Of a DNA stretch of 64,000 bases, positions 47,252 through 55,697 are shown piece after piece. The translations under genes and the position numbers were made by a program. How positions within the stretch are numbered: the stretch's first letter is position 1; every line of letters starts with the position of its first letter. The notes beneath the pieces were generated by a model. The model saw only the letters and a list, made by a program, of their open reading frames with translations. It was not told the DNA's origin and ran no database searches. The DNA lies in the NCBI RefSeq assembly GCF_003449015.1, contig NZ_QRGD01000005.1, positions 124,001-188,000 on the forward strand, read 5' to 3'. The stretch is from Aureibaculum luteum (GTDB taxonomy: Bacteria; Bacteroidota; Bacteroidia; Flavobacteriales; Flavobacteriaceae).

Positions 47252-47295
47252 TAAAGTTAATAAATAGTCAAGTCCTTAAAAATGATACATATCAT
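47252..47295 (-). promoter_or_regulatory. CRP/FNR-type dyad plus -7 box driving mscS
   Basis: ATGATACATATCAT (47282-47295) is followed on the minus strand after 22 bp by TAACTTTA (47259-47252). The plus side, toward the histidine kinase, has no -7 box at the same distance. Confidence 0.78.
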
Positions 47296-47395
47296 CTAAA
47301 AAGCAACTAATTATAGTTTAATAGTATATTATGCTTATGCTTATGTAAATTTTGTAACTTTACTACTCTTATTATCATGTAAAAGATCTTGTACA

Positions 47396-49276
47396 ATGTT
47401 TCAACAAAATCAAGATATATTTAGCATCCTTTCTGAAGCTATTTCTGAATGCATTATCATTATAGATAATGATCAAAAAATTGTATCAACAAATTCGTCT
47501 ACCAATAAAGTTTTTGGTTATCCATCTACTGAATTAATAGGCAAATCTCTAGAAAAGCTTATTCCAAAAAAATATCATAAAATTCAAAAGGTTCTCTTCA
47601 AAAAATTTATAAAAAAAGGTGAAAAAAGACAAATTTCAGATAGTATAGAGCTTTATGGATTACAGAAAAATGGAGCAGTTTTCCCTATACAAATTGGTTT
47701 AAACCCTTTTACGGTTTATGGTAAAACCTATATCATGGTTTTATTGATTGATATTACTGAAAGAAAAGAAAATGAAAGAAATTTACTCCTAAAAAGCGAA
47801 GCACTGCAATCCGCTGCAAACGGTATTGTAATAACGGATGCTTCACAGGATGATAACCCTATCATTTATTGCAATTCGGCTTTTATTAGACTCACTGGAT
47901 ATTCAGAATCAGAAATCTTAAATAAAAATTGCCGGTTTCTACAAACTGATGATAGAGATCAAGAAAACTTAAAACAAATTCGTATCGCTATAAAAGAAGG
48001 AAAAAGTTGCAAGGTCATACTGCGTAATTATAAAAAAGATGGCACCTTATTTTGGAATGATCTATCTGTAACTCCAATAAAAAGCAATAGAGGAATTGTT
48101 ACCCATTTTATTGGAATCCAAAATGATATTACGCAACGAATGTATGCCGAGCAAGAACTTAAGCACTGGGCTTCCATTTTTGATGAATCTTTAAATGAAA
48201 TATTTATTTTCGATAAAGGATCATTAAAATTTTTAAATGTTAACCGAGGGGCACAAAAAAATATAGGTTATACATTAGAAGAGCTAAAAGAATTGACGCC
48301 TCTAGACCTTAAACCGGAAATTACCGAAAGTGATTTTCGAACAATGATAGCTCCATTACTTAATAAGGAAAAAGAAAAAATTGAATTTGAAGCCGTGCAT
48401 CAAAGAAAAGATGGCTCTACCTACCCTATTGAGGTACACTTACAAATTTCGTCATCTGAAGATCAAGAATTACTGGTTGCTATAATTTTAGATATTACAG
48501 AACGAAAAAACTATACTGAAAAGTTAGAAAATACGGTCGAAAAAAGAACAGCACAATTAAAAATAGCCCTGACTAAAGAAAAAGAGTTAAACGAGCTTAA
48601 AACAAAATTTCTATCTTTAGTATCGCATGAATTTAAAACACCTTTAAGTGGCATTTTAACATCAACTATTTTACTAGAAAAATATAAACTCACTGCACAA
48701 CAAGAAAAAAGAGATAAACACTTAAATATAATTACAAGCAAAGTACATTACCTCAACAATATTCTCAATGATTTTTTATCAATTGAACGTTTAGAATTAG
48801 GAAAAGTAACCTATAAATTTACTGATTTTAATCTGAGTAAAGTCGTAAACGAGGTGGTTTATAATGCAAATATGCTATTAAAAGGTGGACAAAGAATTAA
48901 TATATCTCAAAATAGTGATGAATTTAACTTACATCAAGATGAGCGGATTTTAGAATTAATTTTGTCAAATTTAATTTATAATGCCATAAAATATTCACCT
49001 GAAAATACAGACATTAATCTTGAAGTTTCAGAATGTGAAAAGAATTTAGTTTTAAAGGTTGTTGATTATGGTATAGGAATACCAATAAATGATCAAAAAC
49101 ACATATTTAATCGTTACTTTAGAGCAGAAAATGTATTGAATAATCATGGTACAGGCATAGGCCTAAACATTATAAAAGCACATTTGGAAAATTTAGGTGG
49201 AACAATAAACTTCAAAAGTGAAGAAAATAACGGGTCTACATTTACAGTTGCACTACCTAAGATAATTGAAAAATGA
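47396..49276 (+). CDS. PAS-LOV-PAS soluble sensor histidine kinase (putative blue-light/flavin sensor)
   Basis: This 626-residue kinase has no membrane helix. PAS1 spans about 10-125. PAS2 at about 140-247 is a LOV domain with NCRFLQ (photoactive Cys179, Gln183), NYKKDG (Asn211), FWND (Asn221) and GIQND (Gln242). Relative to the Cys, the Asn residues lie at +32 and +42, exactly as in YtvA (Cys62, Asn94, Asn104). PAS3 spans 255-372, then a coiled coil (372-400), phospho-acceptor His411 (SLVSHEFKTPL) and the ATPase with N-box (NLIYNAIKYS), DYGIGIP and GTGIGL. It overlaps the response regulator by 4 bp. Confidence 0.9.
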   Translation: MFQQNQDIFSILSEAISECIIIIDNDQKIVSTNSSTNKVFGYPSTELIGKSLEKLIPKKYHKIQKVLFKKFIKKGEKRQISDSIELYGLQKNGAVFPIQIGLNPFTVYGKTYIMVLLIDITERKENERNLLLKSEALQSAANGIVITDASQDDNPIIYCNSAFIRLTGYSESEILNKNCRFLQTDDRDQENLKQIRIAIKEGKSCKVILRNYKKDGTLFWNDLSVTPIKSNRGIVTHFIGIQNDITQRMYAEQELKHWASIFDESLNEIFIFDKGSLKFLNVNRGAQKNIGYTLEELKELTPLDLKPEITESDFRTMIAPLLNKEKEKIEFEAVHQRKDGSTYPIEVHLQISSSEDQELLVAIILDITERKNYTEKLENTVEKRTAQLKIALTKEKELNELKTKFLSLVSHEFKTPLSGILTSTILLEKYKLTAQQEKRDKHLNIITSKVHYLNNILNDFLSIERLELGKVTYKFTDFNLSKVVNEVVYNANMLLKGGQRINISQNSDEFNLHQDERILELILSNLIYNAIKYSPENTDINLEVSECEKNLVLKVVDYGIGIPINDQKHIFNRYFRAENVLNNHGTGIGLNIIKAHLENLGGTINFKSEENNGSTFTVALPKIIEK

Positions 49277-50328
49277 AAAAAATTTTATTAATAGAAGATG
49301 ACATTGTTGTCAGAGAAAATACAGCTGAGCTGTTAGAATTAGCTAATTATGAAGTTTTTACAGCGGCCGATGGTAAAATGGGTATTACAAAAGCTAACAC
49401 GGAATTACCTGATGTAATTATTTGTGATATAATGATGCCCGAAATAAATGGTTATGAAGTATTAAATGTGCTTTCTAAAACAATTGCAACACAACATATT
49501 CCATTTATCTTTTTATCCGCTAAAACTGAATATAGCGATATTCGAAAAGGAATGGATATGGGTGCTGACGATTATTTAACCAAACCTTTTAATGAAGCTG
49601 AACTTATTAGTGCCATAGAAAGTCGAATTGCCAAAGTAGCACTTCTAAATGAGAATTCAGAATTGAAAAGCATTATACAATCATTCAATAGTGATGATAA
49701 TCTAAAAACAATTGATCAGCTTAAAAACTATTTTTCTGATAATGCTGAGGAAGTTACTTATAACCTTGATGAAACTATTTATAGAGAAGGAGATAATTCA
49801 AATTATATTTATTTAATATATAAAGGCGTTGTAAAAACATCAAAAACTGATGAACAAGGCAAAGAATTAATTACCGCATTACATAAAGGAGACGATTTTT
49901 TTGGGCTAACCTCATTAACACTTAATAGACCTTATAAAGAATCTGCAATAGCACTTGAAAAAACGGAAATTTTCAGATTGGTAAAAAATGATTTTAAAGA
50001 TCTTTTATTAAAAAATCATGCCTTAACATTAGAGTTGCTTGATTATTCAACAGAAAATGTAACCGAAATTAAGGATCAATTATTACAAATGGCTTACAGT
50101 TCGGTTAGAAAAAAAACTGCAAATACTATTTTGCAATTTGCTGAAAAAATTAAAAAACATCCAAAGGATGGCATTCGGATATCAAGAAGTGATCTTGCTA
50201 GTGTAGCTGGTATTGCCACCGAGACTTTTATAAGAACATTAACACGTTTAAAAAAGGATGGTATTATTGATATTGAAGGAAGAAATATAAAGGTTATTGA
50301 TATTGACTTGTTAAAACAAGTTTTTTGA
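49273..50328 (+). CDS. CheY-CRP fusion response regulator
   Basis: This 351-residue protein has a receiver domain at 3-122 with phospho-acceptor Asp52 (VIICDIMMP) and Lys in LTKPF. A cyclic-nucleotide-type beta-barrel spans about 155-265 and a CRP-family helix-turn-helix about 295-340. In the recognition helix, Glu317 and Arg321 (ATETFIR) match CRP Glu181/Arg185 and FNR Glu209/Arg213, which read the TGA half-site. The barrel lacks the Gly-Glu and Arg-Ser residues that bind cAMP, and the only cysteine is Cys51, so no FNR-like cluster is possible. Control must come from phosphorylation by the upstream kinase. Confidence 0.92.
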   Translation: MKKILLIEDDIVVRENTAELLELANYEVFTAADGKMGITKANTELPDVIICDIMMPEINGYEVLNVLSKTIATQHIPFIFLSAKTEYSDIRKGMDMGADDYLTKPFNEAELISAIESRIAKVALLNENSELKSIIQSFNSDDNLKTIDQLKNYFSDNAEEVTYNLDETIYREGDNSNYIYLIYKGVVKTSKTDEQGKELITALHKGDDFFGLTSLTLNRPYKESAIALEKTEIFRLVKNDFKDLLLKNHALTLELLDYSTENVTEIKDQLLQMAYSSVRKKTANTILQFAEKIKKHPKDGIRISRSDLASVAGIATETFIRTLTRLKKDGIIDIEGRNIKVIDIDLLKQVF

Positions 50329-50331
50329 AGA

Positions 50332-50375
50332 TTGATATATATCATTGTGTAAAATCTATATCACGTCTAACTTTG
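50332..50375 (+). promoter_or_regulatory. CRP/FNR-type dyad plus -7 box driving Usp5
   Basis: TTGATATATATCAT (50332-50345), four bases after the response-regulator stop, is followed after 22 bp by TAACTTTG (50368-50375), a perfect -7 box. The TTGAT half is identical to the FNR consensus. Confidence 0.85.
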
Positions 50376-50401
50376 ATGTAAATTATAGATCGAATAGAAT
50401 G

Positions 50402-51241
50402 ATGACTAATATTTTAATCCCCACTGACTTTTCGGAAAATTCATGGAATGCGATAGCATATTCCATAAAATATTTTGAAAAATCAACATGTAATTTTTAT
50501 ATATTACATGTTACACCTATTATCAATTATGCAAGTGGTGAAACTCCACCACTCCCCTTCAGTGGCTCCATAGAAAAAGAACTATTAAAGCAATCGAAAT
50601 CAGATTTACAAGACCTATTAAATAGGATTAAGAAAATAGATTTGAATCCCAATCATAATTTTATAACAATACCTAGTTACGATTATTTTATTGATTCGAT
50701 AAGGGGGCAAATTGACAAAAAAAAGATTGACCTAGTTGTTATGGCAACCAAAGGTGCCTCTGGTATTAAAAAAATAGTTATTGGTAGTAATACTGGCGAT
50801 TTAATTACAAAAGTAAAAATACCTGTAATGGTTATACCAGAAAAAGCAATATTTAAAGTCCCTAAAGAAATAGCTTTTCCAACTGACTATAACATATTTT
50901 ATCATACAAAAATAATTAGTGATATTTTAGAATTTTCAAAAAAACATGATACCATTATAAGAGTAGTCCATGTTGCTAAAAAAAATGAGGAATTAACACA
51001 ATTTCAATTAGAAAATAAAGAATATTTAGATGAAGTTTTAAGTACTATTAACCATAGTTTTCATAGAATAAGTAATAAAAAAATTGAAGCAGGAATAGAA
51101 TGTTTTGTGGAAAGCAGAGATATTGATATGATATTTATGGTCGCAAAAAACTTAACTCTTTTTCAGCAAGTTATGTTTAAGCCAACTGTAGAAGAAATAA
51201 GTTATCGTACCAAGATTCCCTTTATCGTATTACATGAATAA
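50402..51241 (+). CDS. Universal stress protein, tandem UspA domains (Usp5)
   Basis: I start this 279-residue protein at ATG 50402 (MTNILIPTDFSENSWNAI), as in its paralogues; ATG 50399 is equally possible and farther upstream starts would lie inside the promoter. The ATP-binding pattern is ATKGASGIKKIVIGSNT, with Ala for the usual first Gly. The second domain opens PKEIAFPTDYNIFY. A small membrane protein gene follows 15 bp later. Confidence 0.9.
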   Translation: MTNILIPTDFSENSWNAIAYSIKYFEKSTCNFYILHVTPIINYASGETPPLPFSGSIEKELLKQSKSDLQDLLNRIKKIDLNPNHNFITIPSYDYFIDSIRGQIDKKKIDLVVMATKGASGIKKIVIGSNTGDLITKVKIPVMVIPEKAIFKVPKEIAFPTDYNIFYHTKIISDILEFSKKHDTIIRVVHVAKKNEELTQFQLENKEYLDEVLSTINHSFHRISNKKIEAGIECFVESRDIDMIFMVAKNLTLFQQVMFKPTVEEISYRTKIPFIVLHE

Positions 51242-51256
51242 AAAACATAAATAATT

Positions 51257-51646
51257 ATGGAAAATATATCTATTTTTTTAGCAAAATTTTGGGGATGGTA
51301 TTTAATTATTTTCTTTTTAATATTAAGTCTAAACCCTAAAAGAATCAAACAAATCTTTGAAGATTTAAAAGATCAAAAATTTCTAATTATTACGGCTTTT
51401 ATAGCCATTATAATAGGCTTACTAAATATTTTATTTCACAATATTTGGGAAGATAGTTGGACTATTGTAATTACATTTATTGGATATATATCACTTCTTA
51501 TTGGTTTGTCTCTATTTGTTTTTCCTGACAGAACCATCAATTGGATAAACATTATAAATATTAAATTTTTACAGATATTATATATGCTATTGTTTTTAGT
51601 AGGTGTTTTCCTTTTAAATATGGCGTATGGTATAGTACCATTTTAA
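51257..51646 (+). CDS. Small membrane protein of unknown function
   Basis: This 129-residue protein has four predicted helices (about 10-25, 43-60, 72-92 and 104-122) and short loops. No family motif is recognised. Position 15 bp after Usp5 indicates co-expression from the same dyad promoter. Confidence 0.7.
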   Translation: MENISIFLAKFWGWYLIIFFLILSLNPKRIKQIFEDLKDQKFLIITAFIAIIIGLLNILFHNIWEDSWTIVITFIGYISLLIGLSLFVFPDRTINWINIINIKFLQILYMLLFLVGVFLLNMAYGIVPF

Positions 51647-51690
51647 AAATTATTTTACAAAAATAGTATATGAACTCTATACTATATTAT

Positions 51691-51720
51691 AAAACAGGTA
51701 AGTTAATACTCACCTGTTTT
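51691..51720. terminator. Bidirectional terminator after the Usp5 operon
   Basis: AAAACAGGT (51691-51699) pairs with ACCTGTTTT (51712-51720) around a 12-base loop. It can also serve the convergent WG-repeat gene. Confidence 0.75.
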
Positions 51721-51731
51721 ATAATTTAACA

Positions 51732-52346
51732 CTACCATGAATAAAGATTCCATTTTTCATTTTTGTTTTTTACTGCAATTAACCTAGAAGCAATAATTTT
51801 AGAATGAAAACTTGGAGGTAAACTGTTAGATTTCATAGCATCATTATAGCCTCTTCCATTATCTAAATACTTAATTATTTTACCTGAATCATCAATAACG
51901 TACTCTTCTAAATTGTAGGAAACAACATTTTTACTTAAGATATTGTTTTTACCTATAGTCGTAGTGTCTATTTTCATAATTATAGCAAAGCCTTCTTTAA
52001 AATTGGTAACATTTAAAAATTGAGGTTCTATAATCGTATTCCCTTTATTGTCCATATAGCCATAATAATAAGTATTGTCAATTAGCTTTTTAATAATACA
52101 TTTACCTTCTTTAAATATAGGGTACTTTATCGATGGATCTTCACTATTTATTTCAGTGGCTACGACACCATCTCTAAAATCAATTTCCTTTTCACCTTTT
52201 TTATTTATAAAGGCCCATTGCTCATTTTTTTGCACAGCTGCCAAATCCTCATTAAAAGGAGAAACCAAATCAATATCCTTTAAATTTTGAGAAAACAAAA
52301 TCTGATTGACGGAAAAGCACAGCACTAAAACTATTAAATTTTTCAT
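51732..52346 (-). CDS. Exported WG-repeat protein
   Basis: This 204-residue protein has a signal peptide (MKNLIVLVLCFSVNQILFSQ). WG-like repeats include AAVQKNEQWAFINKKGEKEI and YYGYMDNKGNTIIEPQF, then a less regular C-terminal part. WG-repeat proteins have no known enzymatic role. Its promoter has one of the clearest dyad plus -7 box pairs. Confidence 0.75.
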   Translation of the reverse strand: MKNLIVLVLCFSVNQILFSQNLKDIDLVSPFNEDLAAVQKNEQWAFINKKGEKEIDFRDGVVATEINSEDPSIKYPIFKEGKCIIKKLIDNTYYYGYMDNKGNTIIEPQFLNVTNFKEGFAIIMKIDTTTIGKNNILSKNVVSYNLEEYVIDDSGKIIKYLDNGRGYNDAMKSNSLPPSFHSKIIASRLIAVKNKNEKWNLYSW

Positions 52347-52370
52347 GATTGTATATATTTATAATTCAAT

Positions 52371-52444
52371 CAAAATTACTAACGACGGGCTTTTTACGAA
52401 ATGATCAGGATCATTTTTTATGAAACCCAATTATAATAGTTTTA
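52371..52444. promoter_or_regulatory. CRP/FNR-type dyad with -7 boxes on both sides
   Basis: ATGATCAGGATCAT (52401-52414) is followed on the minus strand after 22 bp by TAATTTTG (52378-52371), aimed at the WG-repeat gene. On the plus strand at the same distance there is TAGTTTTA (52437-52444), which may be a second promoter toward the gene at 52704. Confidence 0.75.
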
Positions 52445-52483
52445 ACAAAACAAAAATTCACCTCTTGATATATAATTATGTAA

Positions 52484-52527
52484 CTGATATATATCATTTC
52501 AAATTAGAATCAATATAAATACCTTAG
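52484..52527 (+). promoter_or_regulatory. CRP/FNR-type dyad plus -7-like box upstream of the 52704 gene
   Basis: CTGATATATATCAT (52484-52497) is followed after 22 bp by TACCTTAG (52520-52527), one mismatch from TAnnTTTG. The next start codon is 176 bp away, so a long leader or a separate small RNA is implied. Confidence 0.65.
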
Positions 52528-52703
52528 TGTTTATAATAGGAAAGCTTATAATTATATCAATAATTAAATTTGATTTATTGCTGGAAGAAGAGGCTAAACC
52601 ATCATCAAAAAAGGTGATAGAAGTATTCTAATAATTCTTTAAAAAGGGGCAAGCAAATACTTCTATTTCGCTCTAATTTTTATAACGCTATAAATATCTT
52701 AAA
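52528..52703 (+). other. Long leader with an 11-bp inverted repeat
   Basis: ATAGAAGTATT (52617-52627) is repeated inverted at 52656-52666 with a 28-base loop. Two short frames (LLEEEAKPSSKKVIEVF, then FFKKGQANTSISL in another frame) lie on either side of a stop. They may be the relic of a gene, or chance. No full small ORF with a good start is visible. Confidence 0.4.
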
Positions 52704-53141
52704 ATGGAAACTAAAATTAAAAAAGATTGGTTGGGTAGAGTTAAAAGCATTGAAGAATTGCATGATGACTCAAAACTTTGGATGTCTGAAGTAAGTTTTA
52801 TTAATGATGAGTTACATTTTTTTAATGATTTGTTAAGTACTTATTATATTGACCTTATAGATTCCGGTTTATCTGAAGAAATCAAAAAAATAATAAAGAA
52901 AATAACTCAAGAAAAAGAATCATATAATTCATTTATGAATCTGATTCAATATCAGGAAAAATTATTATCTAAATTAATATACACAGGCAGTGTTACCAGC
53001 AATCCAAATTATTTGAAAATGCATCAAGATTTAGAATATAAAGTTGATGCCTACATTAAAAATTCTAAATTATTAAAAAAACAAATATTTAGCATTGTAG
53101 AAGCTCAAATGAGAAAGAAAGAGCAAAAAAAATTACTATGA
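52704..53141 (+). CDS. Helical protein of unknown function
   Basis: This 145-residue soluble protein is almost entirely helical and charged. Segments such as EEIKKIIKKITQEKESYNSF and KVDAYIKNSKLLKKQIFSIV probably form coiled coils. It contains no cysteine and no recognised motif. Dyad promoter control and the neighbouring Usp genes suggest a stress role, but this is only context. Confidence 0.65.
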   Translation: METKIKKDWLGRVKSIEELHDDSKLWMSEVSFINDELHFFNDLLSTYYIDLIDSGLSEEIKKIIKKITQEKESYNSFMNLIQYQEKLLSKLIYTGSVTSNPNYLKMHQDLEYKVDAYIKNSKLLKKQIFSIVEAQMRKKEQKKLL

Positions 53142-53181
53142 AAATTACTATGAGAAGGACTTATTACTATGAGAAGGACTT
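53132..53181 (+). repeat. 19-bp tandem repeat, about 2.6 copies
   Basis: The unit ATTACTATGAGAAGGACTT occurs at 53144-53162 and 53163-53181, preceded by a partial copy at 53132-53143 that overlaps the stop codon of the 52704 gene. Confidence 0.85.
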
Positions 53182-53217
53182 AAAAGATAGTATCGGTTAT
53201 AACCTTTACTATCTTTT
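53182..53217 (+). terminator. Terminator after the 52704 gene
   Basis: AAAAGATAGTA (53182-53192) pairs with TACTATCTTTT (53207-53217) around a 14-base loop. Confidence 0.7.
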
Positions 53218-53286
53218 AATGCTAATACTTACTTCATAAATCTTTTTCTTGTAAAAATTTCCTTTAAAAAAGCAATTAAAAAAAAC

Positions 53287-54111
53287 TTACAAAAACAATA
53301 TAGGTATTTTACTGGCATACGTTATCTCTGTCGCACTAGCCTTAGAAAAGATCCTTTTAAAAAAAGATTCAACATGTATAATTTTGGCAATTAACTGTAT
53401 TTCTTTTGTTGCTGTAAAATGTTCTACAGCATTTTCAATAGACATATTTTGATCCGAATAAAAATTTAGTGCTGTGTCTTTAAAAAATGAATTTAACGCC
53501 TCTTTTTGAAGGTTATATTTATCTTGTTCATTCTGATTAACAATAGTTAAAATATTCAGATCTGAATGAAATTTTGATATAATACCAACTAATGATTTTA
53601 CGATATTTTTATTCATACTTATTTCCGTATCATTGATAAATAAAACTTGCGATGGTTTACAGTACTTGTAATTGTTAGGAATAACCAAAATAGGTAAATC
53701 TACTTTTTCAATAACCTGAATTGTATTAGATCCGAAAACAGTTTCTTTTATACTTGAAGCTCCATTTGTACCCATAACAATCATATCAACATGTTCAATT
53801 TCTACCAATTGTTTTATCGCACTTACAAAGCTATCATAATCACAAACTCCTTCAAAAGTATAGGCTTCATTAGCATACTCTTTCTTTAAATCATTTACTA
53901 AAATCTCTAATGTTTTTTTAGGGTTTTTTATGACGGAATCATAAATAGATTTTTTGGGAGATGCAATTAAATCACTTGTAATATATTTGGAAACTTTCTG
54001 CACATTTAGCACATAAAACTCAATGGTGTCTCCACTAAAAAACTGCATCGCATATGCTATAGCATTGCTAGCATTATTTGAAAAATCGGTTAATAAAAGT
54101 ATCCGTTTCAT
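53287..54111 (-). CDS. Universal stress protein, tandem UspA domains (Usp6)
   Basis: I start this 274-residue protein at ATG 54111 (MKRILLLTDFSNNASNAI); an upstream ATG at 54174 would fall inside the operator. The ATP-binding pattern is GTNGASSIKETVFGSNT. The second domain (PSQVLFINDTEIS) is degenerate. It is the only Usp gene of the island on the minus strand and shares its operator with hemN. Confidence 0.9.
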   Translation of the reverse strand: MKRILLLTDFSNNASNAIAYAMQFFSGDTIEFYVLNVQKVSKYITSDLIASPKKSIYDSVIKNPKKTLEILVNDLKKEYANEAYTFEGVCDYDSFVSAIKQLVEIEHVDMIVMGTNGASSIKETVFGSNTIQVIEKVDLPILVIPNNYKYCKPSQVLFINDTEISMNKNIVKSLVGIISKFHSDLNILTIVNQNEQDKYNLQKEALNSFFKDTALNFYSDQNMSIENAVEHFTATKEIQLIAKIIHVESFFKRIFSKASATEITYASKIPILFL

Positions 54112-54130
54112 AATTATATTTTTTCTCTTA

Positions 54131-54204
54131 TAAAAATACAAATTACAACGTATTGTAAATATGACATTTATCATTGTATCTCCATCATAACAACATTAAT
54201 TTTG
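54131..54204. promoter_or_regulatory. Shared CRP/FNR-type dyad between Usp6 and hemN
   Basis: ATGACATTTATCAT (54161-54174) has TAATTTTG (54197-54204) 22 bp away on the plus side, a perfect -7 box for hemN. On the minus side it has TATTTTTA (54138-54131) at the same distance, for Usp6. A single dimer could activate both. Confidence 0.85.
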
Positions 54205-54228
54205 ACAACAAGAAAATAAGTAATTCCT

Positions 54229-55596
54229 ATGCCAAATTCAACATTAATTCAAAAGTATAATGTACCTGGTCCAAGATATACTAGTTACCCTACAGTTCCT
54301 TATTGGAATGAAGATAGCATAGATGAAAATAGCTGGAAGCAATCCATTAAAAAGTCTTTTGATGAAAGTAATTCTTCAAAGGGAATTAGTTTATATCTAC
54401 ACCTTCCTTTTTGTGAAAGTCTGTGCACTTTTTGTGCTTGTCATAAATACATTACGAAGCGACATGAATTAGAAACACCATATATTGAAACGTTATTAGC
54501 AGAATGGCAACTGTACTTGCAACAATTTGATAAAAAACCGTTGTTAAAAGAGTTACATTTAGGTGGTGGGACTCCTACTTTTTTTGAAGTGGAAAATTTA
54601 GAACTGATGATAAAAACGATTCTAAAAACCGTTGATTTACATAGAGATTTTGAATTTAGTTTTGAAGGCCATCCTAACAACACTACCAAAGAACATTTAC
54701 AGGCATTATATAATTTAGGCTTTACTCGAGTTAGTTATGGTGTACAAGATTATTCAGAAAAAATTCAAAAAGCTATTAATAGAAAGCAGTCCTTTGAAGA
54801 TGTAAAAAATGTAACCCAATGGGCTAGAGATATTGGCTATACTTCTATTAGCCACGACCTTATTTTTGGATTACCATTTCAGACCATTAACGATATTATA
54901 GATACCATAAAAAAAACGAAAGAATTAAAACCTGAACGTATTTCGTTTTACAGTTATGCTCATGTACCATGGATTAAAGGTGTGGGCCAAAGAGGCTTTA
55001 AAGATTCAGATATACCCAATGGTGATGCCAAACGAAAACTATATGAAATGGGTAAACATATGTTACTAAATCTAGGATATATTGAAACCGGTATGGATCA
55101 TTTCGCATTACCAACAGATTCCCTCTCTAGAGCTTTTAAAGACGCTAATATGCACAGGAATTTTATGGGATACACTACAAATCCAACACAATTAATGATA
55201 GGGTTGGGCATGTCTGCCATTAGCGATTCTTGGTATAGTTTTTCACAAAATGAGAAAACGTTAAAAGCATATCAAGATCAAATTGAAAAAGGAGTACTTC
55301 CTCTTTTAAAAGGTCATTTATTAACTGAAGAAGATTTAATAATCAGAAAACACATACTAAACATTATGTGTCATTTTAAAACTTCTTGGAAAAATGACAA
55401 TATGAAATTTAAGGAGCTCCCCGAAACATTAGGTCGTTTAAAGGAATTAGAAAAAGATGGCTTAGTTGTAATTTTAGATGATGAACTCATTATTCCTGAA
55501 AATGCAAGGGCATTTGTAAGAAATATATGTATGGCATTTGATTTACGTATGGTTCGTAACAAACCAAATACCAAATTATTTTCATTGACAGTATGA
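54229..55596 (+). CDS. hemN: Oxygen-independent coproporphyrinogen III oxidase
   Basis: This 455-residue radical-SAM enzyme oxidises coproporphyrinogen III to protoporphyrinogen IX without oxygen, allowing haem synthesis in anoxic cells. The cluster motif CESLCTFCAC places cysteines at 62, 66, 69 and 71, the same numbers as E. coli HemN. LHLGGGTPTFF and RVSYGVQDY follow. The C-terminal HemN domain is complete. Haem would be needed for the cytochromes of denitrification. Confidence 0.95.
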   Translation: MPNSTLIQKYNVPGPRYTSYPTVPYWNEDSIDENSWKQSIKKSFDESNSSKGISLYLHLPFCESLCTFCACHKYITKRHELETPYIETLLAEWQLYLQQFDKKPLLKELHLGGGTPTFFEVENLELMIKTILKTVDLHRDFEFSFEGHPNNTTKEHLQALYNLGFTRVSYGVQDYSEKIQKAINRKQSFEDVKNVTQWARDIGYTSISHDLIFGLPFQTINDIIDTIKKTKELKPERISFYSYAHVPWIKGVGQRGFKDSDIPNGDAKRKLYEMGKHMLLNLGYIETGMDHFALPTDSLSRAFKDANMHRNFMGYTTNPTQLMIGLGMSAISDSWYSFSQNEKTLKAYQDQIEKGVLPLLKGHLLTEEDLIIRKHILNIMCHFKTSWKNDNMKFKELPETLGRLKELEKDGLVVILDDELIIPENARAFVRNICMAFDLRMVRNKPNTKLFSLTV

Positions 55597-55697
55597 TATT
55601 AAGATGCAAAAATGTAGACCAAGAATAAGGTAAAAATGGTAGCTTATAAATTAATTTTAAGGATTATAAACTAAAGTTAAACCAAGCGGAAAGAAGA

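Noticed and set aside
47355-47362. TAACTTTA before the histidine kinase as a regulon promoter
   Set aside because: The -7 box looks acceptable but no dyad lies 22 bp upstream; the kinase may have an ordinary promoter.
49273-50328. The response regulator as an FNR-like oxygen sensor
   Set aside because: The N-terminus is a receiver and there is no cysteine cluster.
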